Shown: positions 36,277-49,797, counted from the first letter of the stretch. The stretch is DNA of 64,000 nt from DASRLE01 sp963825315 (GCA_963825315.1 CAWGST010000004.1:1-64000), one strand, 5' to 3'. A program made the numbers and translations. Notes: generated by a model not told the origin, from the letters alone.

Positions 36277-36521
36277 TAAAGGCGAGAATGTTGGAAATGA
36301 CAGATCGAGCTTCGGGAGAGATCTCGCCACCGAAGACGTTTGCTGTCCAACCGCAAATTGCGAGGGACACGCCAAAAATTCCCAGTCTCATTGCCTCAGT
36401 AAAACTAATTGTGCGCTCCGGGCAATTCGAAAAATGAAAAAGATTGTAAGAGGCCATGAACGGTCAGTGCCGCATAAGCACATATTCGACTCGAAGTTGT
36501 CTGGCCACCCGGTCAGAAACC

Positions 36522-39131
<2,610 letters not shown>

Positions 39132-39184
39132 TTGATCTAAATGCAAACACCAAAGGCCATAAACTGAAAGGTGAAAGTTGACGG

Positions 39185-42091
39185 CTACCGCTTTAACACC
39201 TCAATGTTGCCGCCCTCGGTTTCCAGTTTCAGCAACGGCCCGCCGCCGTTGATCGTTCCCTTTAACGTGCTGTCATGGAACTGGCCTTGAACTTGAACCG
39301 GCAAATCCGTCCTGACCGAGCCTCCTTCAGTGTGGGCGTCAAGCGTGACTGCGGCGCTCTGTGGAAGCCGGGCGGTGACGCCGCCACCCATGGTGCGGAG
39401 TTCGCAATCCGCCTTCGGCGCCGCGGCAAAGTCGGCGGAGATTGATCCGCCTTCGGTGGTCGCTCGAATGTGTGAGCCTGTGAATCGTTCAATCGTGATG
39501 CCTCCGCCCATAGTTTGGATCAGCAATTCGTCCTTGCAGGACACGGCGCGAATGCCGCCGCCCATGGTCTCACCTTTTACCCTTCCATCAATGTTGTTAA
39601 AATCCAGGTTGCCACCTTCGGTCTTGACCTCCGCATTGCCCTGCAGACTGGCAACCTTGATGCGCCCGCCAGACGTCTCCAACCGCACGTCAAATTTTCG
39701 CGGCACAGTTATTTCATAATGAACACTCAGATTGGGTTCGTTAAACCAGCCCCAAAATGAATGAAGGTGAAGACCCGGAGGCTCGTGGGCGGTGATGGAA
39801 ATCTCATTCCCGGTCTGTCGCAAAACCACACGCTCGTCTTTCAGAATTCCGGCCGCTTCGGAATCGCTGGCGCGCGTCACTTTGCGATCCACTTGAATCT
39901 CAACGGTGTTTTGATCGGAACCCGTCACATGAACGTCGCCTCGATCCACGTTCATCGCCAGCTTTCCGCCCGGTCCAAGGGGCAAAGACTTGGAAAAATT
40001 TGCCGCCGCGCCAACGTTAATTACCTGATGGATTACCTTCGTGCTCACTTGGGAACCGTTTGTCAGTCCAAGATTGGTCTCGGTCATGTTTTGCAAGGGC
40101 TCGTCGTTGGCTGCCTCATGCGCGGGTTGCGCCGGTTCATCAGTGTCACCCCGACTCATGAACGGCCAATCACTGAAGAATAGCGGAATACGAGCGGGCA
40201 ATCCAAGAGGTCCACCCCAACCCGCGGACAGCGGACGACTGAAGAGACTGAGCGTTAAGAGGAGCAGGAGAGTCGCCACGCCAATCGCACCCACAACCCA
40301 CGGCCAATGGGACGTCGCTGACAATGGAGGGTTGGAACGGTTCGCAAAGGTGTCCCGCACATCGGCGCGCAACAAAACGACCAAGGCCCATATTCCGACG
40401 GGAAATCCAATCAGACTGCAGGATATGATGGCCACAATCGCCGCGGCAACGGCCCACGCATAGCTCCGGATTTCCATCATTTGGATGCCGCCGAAGAGTA
40501 TCAACAAGGCGGGAATTATCTTGAACATCACAACGCTAAAACCAACCAGACCACCCATGTGAAAAGGTAAATGGATTCCGAGATTTCCAAAAATCCCTTC
40601 GAGCCACCCAAAGGCCGTCAGCGCTGAAAGCAGCTTCCATATCCCGACGACCATAAGGCCCACAGCGGGCGCAACAATCATGCCACTCCTGTCGCCGGAC
40701 GGTTTGGCACTTGCTATCGGCGGGTTTGACGGCCCGCCACCAAGTGGTTTGACAACCGGTTTCGGCTCGCTGGCATTCGGATTAATCCAGTTGGTAATTC
40801 TTCTCCCATCGCCATCCGTAAACACTCTGCACACAATCAAAATCCAGTCAATCGTGGCCCAGATGCCACATCCGCAGATCAGGGCCGCCAGCATGATTCC
40901 CAGCACAGGTTGCCCGTGCCCGTGTAAAGTGGCGCAGGCCATGATCAAGAGGATACATCCGCCCAAAGCGGCCAGTTGCAGGAACGCAGTCCAGATTTTC
41001 CCGACGTAGAACCGGTGCGCGCCAAACACTCCGAAAAAGAAAGCCAATAGAAATGCCGGAAGGATTATCTTGTCGCTCCCTGCCCCGGCTGTTGCCGTGG
41101 TTGGGGGAACTGGCGGCGGCACTGCGCCAGGCCTCGCCCCGGCTGGCACGCTGGTGATGGCCTCCACGTCCGTCTTCACCTGGCTGGCGTGCTGATAACG
41201 CCGTTCCGGTTCCTTCTCCAGAGTGTGCAACACCACTTCGTCCAGCCGCACATCCATCTGCACTTTCTTCGACGGCGGCGCGAATTTGCCCAGCGGCAGT
41301 TCGCCCGTGAGCATTTCATAGAAAACGACGCCCAGCGAATAAATGTCCGCGCGATGATCCACCGTCTGCGGTTTCTCAACTTGCTCCGGCGCCATGTAAT
41401 GGGGCGTGCCCATCACATCCTGCGCGCCGGTCAGCGTAACCTGGCCGGTTGGCACTCCCACCATTTTTGCGATGCCGAAGTCGGCGATTTTCACCCGGCC
41501 CTTTTTGTCCAACAGGATGTTTTCCGGTTTGATGTCGCGGTGAACGACGCCTTCGTTGTGCGCAAATTGAAGCGCTTCGCAGATTTGTGGAACGATGGCC
41601 ACCGCCTGTTCCGGCGACAACCTTCCAGCCTGTTCCACTTCGCGCAAATTGGATCCGTCCACGAATTCCATCAGCAGGTAATGCAGCGCGCCCGCCGTGC
41701 CGAAGTCATACACCGCCACGATGTTCGGATGATTCAAGCGCGCCAAAGCCCGCGCCTCGCGGTTGAACCGTTCGGCGAAACCGGGGCCGCCGGCCACTGC
41801 GGGTGGCAGTATTTTCAACGCAACAAAGCGATCCAGCGCCGGCTGTCGCGCCTTATAGACCGCTCCCATGCCGCCCTTGCCGATGAGGCCCAGAATCTCA
41901 AGCTGCGGAAAAAGTTGGGCAATTTCCCCGACCGGCGGAGGCGCGAACCCTGCCCCGGCAGCCGCGCCAGCCGCGCCCGGTTCGGTTCCAGTGGGAAGGC
42001 CGGATTTGATGAGACACTCCGGACACAATCCCAGTGGCACGTCCGGCGGCAGGGGCTTTCGGCAATTCGGACAGAGTTTAATTGTTTCCAT
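39185..42091 (-). CDS. Membrane Ser/Thr protein kinase with TM2 and DUF4097-like beta domain
   Basis: An N-terminal zinc ribbon (LCPNCRKPLPPDVPLGLCPEC) precedes a Hanks-type kinase: IGKGGMGAVYKA, VALKIL, HRDIKPENIL and IADFGIAK, ending near residue 330. A TM2 domain (LLAFFFGVFGAHRFYVGKIW) and further membrane helices follow. The C-terminal 250 residues, with repeated TEGGN/MGGG motifs, look like a DUF4097 beta-helix facing the periplasm. ATG 42091 has GGAAGAAC upstream; ATG 42109 is an alternative. It follows the sigma factor gene by 61 bases; the pair probably forms a signalling unit. Confidence 0.88.
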   Translation of the reverse strand: METIKLCPNCRKPLPPDVPLGLCPECLIKSGLPTGTEPGAAGAAAGAGFAPPPVGEIAQLFPQLEILGLIGKGGMGAVYKARQPALDRFVALKILPPAVAGGPGFAERFNREARALARLNHPNIVAVYDFGTAGALHYLLMEFVDGSNLREVEQAGRLSPEQAVAIVPQICEALQFAHNEGVVHRDIKPENILLDKKGRVKIADFGIAKMVGVPTGQVTLTGAQDVMGTPHYMAPEQVEKPQTVDHRADIYSLGVVFYEMLTGELPLGKFAPPSKKVQMDVRLDEVVLHTLEKEPERRYQHASQVKTDVEAITSVPAGARPGAVPPPVPPTTATAGAGSDKIILPAFLLAFFFGVFGAHRFYVGKIWTAFLQLAALGGCILLIMACATLHGHGQPVLGIMLAALICGCGIWATIDWILIVCRVFTDGDGRRITNWINPNASEPKPVVKPLGGGPSNPPIASAKPSGDRSGMIVAPAVGLMVVGIWKLLSALTAFGWLEGIFGNLGIHLPFHMGGLVGFSVVMFKIIPALLILFGGIQMMEIRSYAWAVAAAIVAIISCSLIGFPVGIWALVVLLRADVRDTFANRSNPPLSATSHWPWVVGAIGVATLLLLLTLSLFSRPLSAGWGGPLGLPARIPLFFSDWPFMSRGDTDEPAQPAHEAANDEPLQNMTETNLGLTNGSQVSTKVIHQVINVGAAANFSKSLPLGPGGKLAMNVDRGDVHVTGSDQNTVEIQVDRKVTRASDSEAAGILKDERVVLRQTGNEISITAHEPPGLHLHSFWGWFNEPNLSVHYEITVPRKFDVRLETSGGRIKVASLQGNAEVKTEGGNLDFNNIDGRVKGETMGGGIRAVSCKDELLIQTMGGGITIERFTGSHIRATTEGGSISADFAAAPKADCELRTMGGGVTARLPQSAAVTLDAHTEGGSVRTDLPVQVQGQFHDSTLKGTINGGGPLLKLETEGGNIEVLKR

Positions 42092-42152
42092 ATTCTTAAG
42101 TTCTTCCATCCTTTACTTAGGAAACCGGAGTGAAAGGTTGCGTAAAAAATCG

Positions 42153-42875
42153 TTATCTGTTTCCCAAGACAACAAACAGGTGCCGCAATTCTTCATCCAC
42201 TTCGCCCGGTTCAGCCACTGTTTGGGCGATTTCGTTTCGCAGCAACTGGCGGTAGCGCTGGCGCAGGCGATGCACGGCGGACTTCACCGTGCCTTCGCTG
42301 ACGCCGAGCTTTGCGGCCAGTTCCTCATAAGGCAGGGCCGTGCGCTCGCCCACAAGACACGGATGCAGCGCGGTGAAAAGTTCCATCCGGCCTTCCTGTT
42401 CGTATGCCAGGCGAAGCTGGCGGAGGACTTCTTCCAGCAACGCCAGAGCCCAGCGCCGTTCGTAGGTTTGTTCCGGCGTGACGTTGTCAACGGGTTCATG
42501 GCCGTAGCGTGTTTCGGCTGTGTCGAATTGCAGCGGCACAGGCCTCGCGCCGCCGCCGCGTTTTTGCGCCCGCGCCTTGTCCCATTCATCGGAGAGAAAA
42601 TGGCTCATGGCTGACAACAGGAAAGATCGAAACCGCCCCCTTTGCCGGTCGGCGCGGGCCACCCATTTGTGTTCCAGCAGGCGCGCGAAAAACTCCTGGG
42701 TCAAATCCTGGGCGTCTTCCGGGGAATGTCCGCGCCGCCGCACATAGGCGTAAAGCGGATACCAATAGACCCGGCAAAGTTGCTCCAAAGCCGCTTGCGC
42801 ACTCGTGGTATCGCTGCGTCCCGCCGCCAGCACCACCGACCAACGGGTTATGGCAAACTCAGGCTGGCGCGACAT
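42153..42875 (-). CDS. ECF-type RNA polymerase sigma factor
   Basis: About 240 residues. Region 2 (VYWYPLYAYVRRRGHSPEDA, QDLTQEFFARLLEHKW) and region 4 (YEELAAKLGVSEGTVKSAVH, RLRQRYRQLL) are clear. ATG 42875 has GAGGGAGA just upstream; a GTG at 42932 would add 19 residues. The linked membrane kinase suggests control by phosphorylation rather than a classical anti-sigma factor, as described for kinase-linked ECF groups. Confidence 0.9.
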   Translation of the reverse strand: MSRQPEFAITRWSVVLAAGRSDTTSAQAALEQLCRVYWYPLYAYVRRRGHSPEDAQDLTQEFFARLLEHKWVARADRQRGRFRSFLLSAMSHFLSDEWDKARAQKRGGGARPVPLQFDTAETRYGHEPVDNVTPEQTYERRWALALLEEVLRQLRLAYEQEGRMELFTALHPCLVGERTALPYEELAAKLGVSEGTVKSAVHRLRQRYRQLLRNEIAQTVAEPGEVDEELRHLFVVLGNR

Positions 42876-43028
42876 TTCTCCCTCGCCGGAAGGCGGCGGC
42901 GAATCGGTTTGAGTTCGCGTCAAATGGTCCACAGGGCGAATCTAACCTGAGGGGCCGTTTAAAAACAACTCATTCCACAAAATCAGCCTTGTCCGCAGCA
43001 GTCGATTCTGGCATTTTGTTGGTGACAC

Positions 43029-44752
43029 ATGGGCCGCTTTTTAACATTGCTGGCGTTCCTGTTCATGACAGCTTCCTGTTTGGCTGACGGCTGTGTCATA
43101 CGCGCCACCGCTGTGCCGGTGGAGGTGCGGATTCCCGACCAGCGCGCCTTGATCCAGTTTACCAACGGCGTCGAACGGCTTGTCATCGAGACCCGGTTCA
43201 CCGGCGCGGGCACGAACTTTGCGTGGGTTATTCCGTTGCCTTCGCCGCCCGCCATTGAAGAAGCCAGCACCGGTTTGTTTCCCACCTTGCAGTGTATCTT
43301 CCAACCGCGTGTCCGGCATGAGATTCCTCCTTACTTCCGATTGTTCCTCGGCATTCTTGCCGGGGGCTATTTGCTGCGCTTCGTTCGGCCCGGCTCGCCC
43401 ATTACGTACCTCGACGTGTTGGCCTGCCTGGGTTTGGGATTGATGATTTGTGGAATTAATTCATTTGGTTTCCTGGTGTTTCTGTTCCTGCTTTACGCGG
43501 TGGGTGGTGTGCGCGTTCGTGGTGAGAGCTGGCTTCATGTCCTGAGTTTTTTCTTCGTCATGCTTTTTTTCGGAGCGATATTATTCGGTGCATTATCCCC
43601 CGCCCTCAGCCTCGCGGGAGGAAGAACCTACCCGACTCCCGCCGTATCCATACTCGATCGCAAGATGGTCGGCGTTTTTGAAACAACCACGATCTCTTCA
43701 CGCGACCCGGTGGCGCTCCAAGCCTGGTTGAAAGCCAACGGCTTCGCCGCGCCCGCCAATCGCGACCAAGCCATCGCCAGCTACGTCAAAGATGGATGGG
43801 TCTTTGTGGCCGCGAAAATAAGGCGCGACGATCCCGCCCTGCAAACCGCCACGCCGCATCCGCTTTCATTTACGTTCAAAACCGCAAAGGCCGTGTACCC
43901 GATGCGCCTGACGGGCATTGACAACGGCCCGGTGCAAATCGATCTTTATGTGTTTGGTCCCGATCGGGCGAAAGCGCCGCATTTCACGGTGGAGCGATGC
44001 GCCAATCCCGTGTATCCTAAATTACCCCTGCATCACGGATTTGAGTCTGTGTCCTACAGCGATTTTAGACCGAGACCGGAATCTTTGCAAATTGCCCATC
44101 CACTACTTCGAAAATGGGTTGATGGCGCACCCGTCGCCACCAAACTGACAGCCACCCTAAGCCCCGAAATTATGCGCGACGACGTTTGCATTTTCTGGGT
44201 GCCATATTCTGAAAAGGGGACGAGCCGGTTCAGCCCTCAAGGGGCTTGCGTTTATGCCCTGAACTGGGGAACGGGCGTCATCGCGGCCTCCTTGCTGACC
44301 ACGGTCATTTTTGGCCCTGGGAGTGAAAATCGCAGGAAACGACCAGCCAGATTTATCGGCGTGGCGATCGCTTCCGGTGCCATCCTGACGGTTATTATTT
44401 ATTGCCTGTTGCCAAAAATAGAAGTGCGCATAATACCGGGCGCCATATGCCCTTCGCAGAGAATTATTGGAGTCTCTATGCGATTCACGACAGAGCCACG
44501 ACGGCAACCAACCTGGTGGAAATCCGCCCCTTCTTAGCTGACGGAGGCCCAGAAAATTTTTTGTCCGGCGGGCTTATTCACGAGGAGGATTCACCCGGCA
44601 ACTATCAAGTCCGCCAAGCGAGCAATCAGGTCGAATGCGTCATTTACGACGCCTCTGGAGCGCCGAGTTCAGAGTGGACGAATGAACCTAATGTCCGCCT
44701 GCCCCACTCTCGTATTAGGGCGCGGGCTCTCCCGCCGACGCCTCAAGAATAA
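43029..44752 (+). CDS. DUF2330-type exported membrane protein, frameshifted near its C-terminus
   Basis: A signal peptide (FLTLLAFLFMTASCLADGCV) is followed by the DUF2330 pattern DQRALIQFTNGVERLVIETR ... AWVIPLPSPP. Unusually, several membrane helices (about residues 100-200) interrupt the domain before it resumes at KMVGVFETTTISSRDPVALQ. The first frame stops at 44537 after nonsense; from about 44,440 the next frame continues sensibly as ENYWSLYAIHDRATTATNLV to 44752. One base appears lost near 44,440-44,450. The end overlaps the convergent reductase gene. Function unknown. Confidence 0.7.
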
Positions 44753-45626
44753 AGAACCATTGATCGCGCGACAGGGTCAGGCCGGCGGCGGCGGCGGCGC
44801 TGCTTCGCACTCGGTCGCGATTGGTCGTTCCCAGCACCGGTAGGATTCGCGCCGGATGCGCCAGTATCCAGGCCAGGGCCACTTGTTCGACCGTTGCCCC
44901 GCCCAAATCCTTTCCGACCTCCCCCAGCGCCCGCCGCACCCGGCGCGCTCGTTCGTCCTTTGCTTTCAGCAGCCCGCCGCCGGCCAGCGGCGACCACGCC
45001 ATCGGCGCAATGCGCAGGCGCAGGCACTGGTCAAACGTGCCGTCGTAGAGCGGGCCGGTGTGCAACACAGAAAATTCCAACTGGTTCGTCACCAGCCCGA
45101 ACGGCAGGCGCGAGGCCAGAAGATCAAATTGACTGGGCGTGAAATTGGAAACGCCAAAGTGCAGCACCTTGCCCGCCTTCCTCAGCGCCACAAACGCCTC
45201 CGCCACCTCGTCCGGATCCAGCAACGGATCGGATCGGTGAATCAACAGCGCCTCGACCCGGTCGGTGCGCAACGCCTTCAGCGATTCGTCCACCGACGCC
45301 AGGATGTGGGCGCGGCTGGTGTCGTAGTACTTGACTCGTTGCGCGGACCCGGGCGGGATCAGTTTGACGCCGCATTTGGTGACGATCTGCATCTTGTCGC
45401 GCAACGCGGCGTCCCCTCCGACCGCGTCGCCAAAAAGCCCCTGGCAGGTGTGCCCCCCATAGATGTCCGCATGATCGATGGTGGTAATCCCCGCCTCGAC
45501 CGCCTCGTGGACCAGGGCGCGGATGTCGTCACGGGTCAATCGGGCGTCAGCCAGCCGCCACATTCCCAGCGCGAGGCGCGAAGCAGCCGGCCCGCCGGCG
45601 GAAAAACGGATTTGCGGCACATTCAT
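44715..45626 (-). CDS. Aldo/keto reductase
   Basis: A 303-residue TIM-barrel oxidoreductase close to the YdhF group: TTIDHADIYGG (Asp and Tyr), IVTKCGVK (Lys) and LLIHRSDP (His) give the tetrad. LALGMWRL at the start and VLGTTNRDRV near the end bind NADP(H). The substrate cannot be named. It is 13 bases downstream of the kelch gene stop on the same strand. Confidence 0.92.
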   Translation of the reverse strand: MNVPQIRFSAGGPAASRLALGMWRLADARLTRDDIRALVHEAVEAGITTIDHADIYGGHTCQGLFGDAVGGDAALRDKMQIVTKCGVKLIPPGSAQRVKYYDTSRAHILASVDESLKALRTDRVEALLIHRSDPLLDPDEVAEAFVALRKAGKVLHFGVSNFTPSQFDLLASRLPFGLVTNQLEFSVLHTGPLYDGTFDQCLRLRIAPMAWSPLAGGGLLKAKDERARRVRRALGEVGKDLGGATVEQVALAWILAHPARILPVLGTTNRDRVRSSAAAAAGLTLSRDQWFFILEASAGEPAP

Positions 45627-45639
45627 AAGTATTTCAACT

Positions 45640-48600
45640 TTACTGTTTCAGTTGTTCGGCGGGCCTGCCGGACGGATCGAAGATTTCCACGCTGTTAATC
45701 GCATCGTCGTTGTTACGCCCTCCCGCGATGAGCACCTTTCCCCACGGCAGCAAGGTCGCCGTGTGATAATCGCGCGCCATGGCCATCGAAGCCGTTGGCG
45801 TCCATGTCCCCGGCGATGGGTCATATAGCTCCGTGCTGGAAAGAGGATTGCCACGGTCATCGCCTCCCGTGATCAGCACGCTTCCGTTCGGCAGCAGCGT
45901 CGCCGTCTGAAACACGCGCGGGCTGGTCATTGAGCCGGTCGTCGTCCACTTCTGGCTGGCCGGGTCGAATAACTCCGCGCTGGCAAGAACGGCCCGGTTG
46001 GTTCCAAAGCCTCCTGCCACCAGCACCTTCCCATTGGACAGCAAGGTCGCTGTATGAAGCGCGCGCGCCTCGCTCATCGCGCCGGTCATCGCCCAGGTCC
46101 CCGTAGCCGGATCGTACATCTCCGCGCTGGCAAGCGGGATGGTGTTGCCCTTCAAGCAGCCCCCCGCGGCCAAAACCTTCCCGCTGGGCAGCAAGGTCAT
46201 CGTGTGGCCCTTGCGTGTGGTGGTCATCGAACCGGTCACCGCCCAGGTTCCGCTGGCCGGCTCGTACAGCTCCGCGTTGGAAAGATTGCCGTTGGTCCCG
46301 GCGCCCCGGCGACCAGGACCTTGCCATCGGGCAGCAAAGCTGCCGCGTGAAGCACAATGGCGTTGGTCAGCGCACCCGTTGCCGTCCATGTCCCGTCAGC
46401 CGGATCATACAATTCCACGCTGACAGGGCCGTTGCTGGCGCTGTTCAGGCCGCCGACGACCAGCACTTTGCCGTTTGGCAGCAGAGTTGCCGTGTGAAGT
46501 CCTCGCGCGTCGGTCAAACCACCGGTCGCCGTCCATGTCCCGCTGCCCGGATTGAACAACTCGGCGCCGGATAAAAAAGCGAGGTTGGTTTTATTCCCCC
46601 CCGCCACCAATACCTTGCCATCGGGCAGCAAGGTTGCCGTGTGACTCATTCGTGCGGCGGCCAGGGGATTGGCGTTGTTGAAGGAAGACGCGGCTTTGGA
46701 CAATTGAGAAATCAAGTTGTCCAATTGGTTGCTCGACGGCGCCTGCGGAGCACGCGAAAGGCATTTCCGGGCCGTCTCCGCGATCCTGAGGGCGTCGTCC
46801 ACGCGCCCGCCCTGGGCCAGATAATTGGCGTAACGGGAAACCACTTCCTGGTTGCAGGGGCAGAGGGCGAAAGCCTGGCTGAAGGCGAAATCCGCGGCCT
46901 CCACGAGCTGTTGGCGCCCGCCGTCGCTTTGCGGCCGGTATTCCGGCGGGCATTGCGGACTCAAGCGCCAGGCATAAATGCCGGCGATGGAACTGCGCAG
47001 TTTTGAATAGGCTCGTGACGTATAAGTGTCGTTGACGAACTTGGGATTGCCCTTGAAACCGGACAAATCCTTGTTGGCAAAGACTTTTTCCGCAACAGCG
47101 CAGACGTTTGAAACGGGTGTGTCTTTCTTCAGCCAATCGCCGATTTTGTCCGCCAGTTCCCCGGACCAGAAATCCTGATCTTTCTGGATTTCCCCGGATG
47201 GAATCGCGTTGAGCGCTTGTCGGTTCACCTTCATCAACAAGCCGTGCGGGGAAAGGTACGGCTCGAAGTCCAGCATTGGAAAACTCTCCTCGTAGTAGAA
47301 CTCACGGTCGGGATTTTTATCGAAGATGATTTTGGCCAGCAGGCCGTTGATGGTCATTACCGCCACCTCGCCGTTGACCTGCACGCGGCCATCCTTCATC
47401 TTCACGTCTTCTCCCGGTTTGAGTTGATGGCTCTGCAATCGCTTTTGCGCGTCTTCCAGATAGTTCTGGAAGGAATGTTCGGAATCTTCATGCGTGGGGA
47501 CATAAATTTTTCCCCCATACATCTCGCCCAGGTAGTCGAGATAGCTTTCATCAGCCAGCCCATTCTGAGTGATGACGAAAAATGGATCCCCCGGCGAATG
47601 ACAAAGGGCCGTCGGCAAACCGCGCCCAAAATCCGTGCCGCCGAAATAGACGCAGCCCGGCGGCAACGAATTGGTCAGGCCGCGCGCCAGCGCGAGCATC
47701 AATTCGGGATCGCCCTCGCTGAAGTTTCCCACAGCCACTTCCACATCCATCGCGACTGAATGGCCGGCATCGGCGGATCGGCGCAAACCCACAAAGATTT
47801 GATTGGCCTCGCGCAGGCGGCCCGCCCTGGCTGCGGCAAAAAAACTTTTGAGTTCCGCGCTCAAGGTGAGATGGCGCTTCTCCACAATTCTGCCGGCTTG
47901 CTGTTCCATCCTGTCAATGAAGGCGCTGATTTCAGGAGGCAAAGCCACCCGTTTGTTCTGATATTCTCTCATCAACTCTGCAATTTCCGGGTAGCCTTCC
48001 CCCTCAGCTATAACGGGCGGCGTGGCGCCACTGTTATCCTTCGCGTTGACATCAGCGCCTCGAGCCAACAGCATCTCCACAATATCCTTGTTGCCGCCCA
48101 AGGCGGCGTATTGCAACGTCGTCCAGCCGTCATCCTCGGCCGCATGTTCCTCCGCGCCATTGGCGAGCAGAAACTCCACAACATCCTTTTGGGCGAATCG
48201 GGCGGCAATATTCAGGGCCGTATTGCCTCCCTTATCGCATGTTGCGTTTATGTCAGCGCCTTTGCTGACCAGCAATCTGGCTGTTTCAAGATGGTTCGGC
48301 CTGACAGCCGCCCATAATGGCGTATGACCGTCCCGCGCCTTGACATTAACATCGGCGCCCTTTGCAATGAGTAATTCTGCCATATCCTTGTGGCCTTTTT
48401 CTGTCATTGCGGCGGCGAACAAGGGCGTCCAACCGCTGCTGTCTTTCGCGTTCACATCAGCGCCTTTGGCTACAAGCAACTCGCCGATTTCCCTGTTTCC
48501 TCCCCACGCCGCGCCAAACAGCGGAGACGGGGAGTTGGAAGATTCGCTTTTTATAATGGCGCCTTTGTTGACGAGCAATTCCGCTGCATCCAGATGACCT

Positions 48601-49679
48601 TTATAGGCTGCCCAATAGAGCGGTGTCGGTTTTTGCGGGTAGCCGGCATTGACATTCGCTCCTTTTTCAATGAGAAATTTCATCATGTCGGTCTGTCCGC
48701 TGAAGGCCGCGGCGTGGAATGGCGTGAAAATGCTTTGCGTGGCATCAATCGCGTTTGGGTCGTTTTTCAGAAAACCCTTGACGCGTTCAATATCCCCCAT
48801 GGCCGATGCTGTAAAAATGTCAACTTCAGCGCCCTTGTTCAGGAGAAGATTTTCCATGTCCTTATTATTGTCCAGAGCAGCGGAAAACAAAGGCGTTGCA
48901 CCCTCGTTGTCTTTGGCGTTGACATCGGCTCCTTTGGCGATAAGAAGTCTGGCCATATCTGAACACCCGAAACGGACTGCCAGTTGCAGCGGGGTCCTGT
49001 TATATGAATCTTTTGCGTTGATGTCGGCGCCATTGGCAAGCAGCAGGGAAACGATCTCGGCATATTGCCGGGGATAATCCACATTTTTTGTCCTGTCTTT
49101 TACCTCATTGATTTTTTTGAACCCGGGGGTGTCGAACAGTCCCCGCATATCTTCATGCCCTTTACTGACAGCGATGAACAGCGGAGTAGTATTGGCATTC
49201 GTCGGCCATTTGGCATTGACATCGGCGCCCTTGGCGATAAGGGCTTTGACTTCCCCAAGGTTGCCTTCATACGCCGCTTGGTGCAGCGCAAAAACTTCGA
49301 TGTTGACAGGAGCGCTTTTAACCGGAGCAGTTTGCACAGCCGGAAGGTTGCTCTCTTTTGCCGCCCGGGGATTCGCCGCTGGCTTGCTGGATGCGGCCTG
49401 GTCCGTCAGGGGAGCGGACGCGGGACCGGCTGCCGTTGTTTTCCGCCAGGGTGTTTGCCAAACCAGAAAACCGGCGATGAGCGCCAGGGCCGCAATACCT
49501 GCCAATGGCAACCACCATCGTTTTGCCTGCCTTGGGGGTTCCTGTCTGGCCGGCCGTGCCAGTTGGGGAATGAGGATGGCCTGGCCGCATTTGGGGCAGG
49601 CGACCGTCGTGCCTGCGCCCGTGGCGTCCACCGCGAGATGTTGTCCGCATTGGGGACAGTTGAATTTGATGTCGCTCAT
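45640..49679 (-). CDS. Zinc-ribbon/ankyrin/kelch-repeat giant protein, frameshifted
   Basis: It starts with a zinc ribbon (FNCPQCGQHL ... ACPKCGQAILIP), one membrane helix (WLPLAGIAALALIAGFLVW), about a dozen ankyrin repeats (residues about 130-570), a region of unknown type (about 580-1000) and a run of kelch/galactose-oxidase-like repeats (HTATLLPDGKVLVAGG). In the kelch part one G is missing from a G run at 46304-46307 (plus-strand C's): adding it joins LLPDGKVLVAGG to AGTNGNLSNAELYEP and extends the protein to about 1,345 residues. Probably a membrane-anchored protein-binding scaffold. Its start codon sits in Y1-transposase debris. Confidence 0.8.
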
Positions 49680-49684
49680 AAATC

Positions 49685-49795
49685 GGATGATAAATGGCCC
49701 CCGGATATTGCAGCCGAAGCTTTCGCTCCATGCCGGCAGAATGCCGCGCCCCGCCCGCTCTGTCCACCACCAAATACGGCAATGCCAGGCGAACC
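49685..49795 (-). repeat. Y1 (REP-associated) transposase 5' remnant R3
   Basis: From ATG 49731 the frame reads MERKLRLQYPGAIYH, the conserved start of Y1 transposases, then runs straight into the 5' end of the ankyrin/kelch gene. Upstream words GTGGACAGAGCGGGCGGGGC match R1 and R2. The remainder of the transposase is absent. Confidence 0.7.
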
Positions 49796-49797
49796 TT

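Larger units (their letters stand above)
34730..36391 (-). pseudogene. Secreted protein gene split by IS630 copy 2 and truncated at its 3' end
   Basis: The start (ATG 36391) and signal peptide MRLGIFGVSLAICGWTANVF lie to the right of the IS. Removing the IS and one TA restores the frame exactly: ISNILAF joins RSPVDDNFPRVTNALAFY. The rest (about 180 codons, e.g. GGITYHFKWSSEPILSDVDI) runs left until remnant R2, after which the frame reads through repeat DNA to 34586. The protein family is not recognised. Confidence 0.8.

Noticed and set aside
44402..44752. A separate small gene after the DUF2330 gene
   Set aside because: Its first residues are nonsense relative to the upstream frame and the sensible part begins exactly where the upstream frame degenerates, so it is better read as the frameshifted C-terminus.
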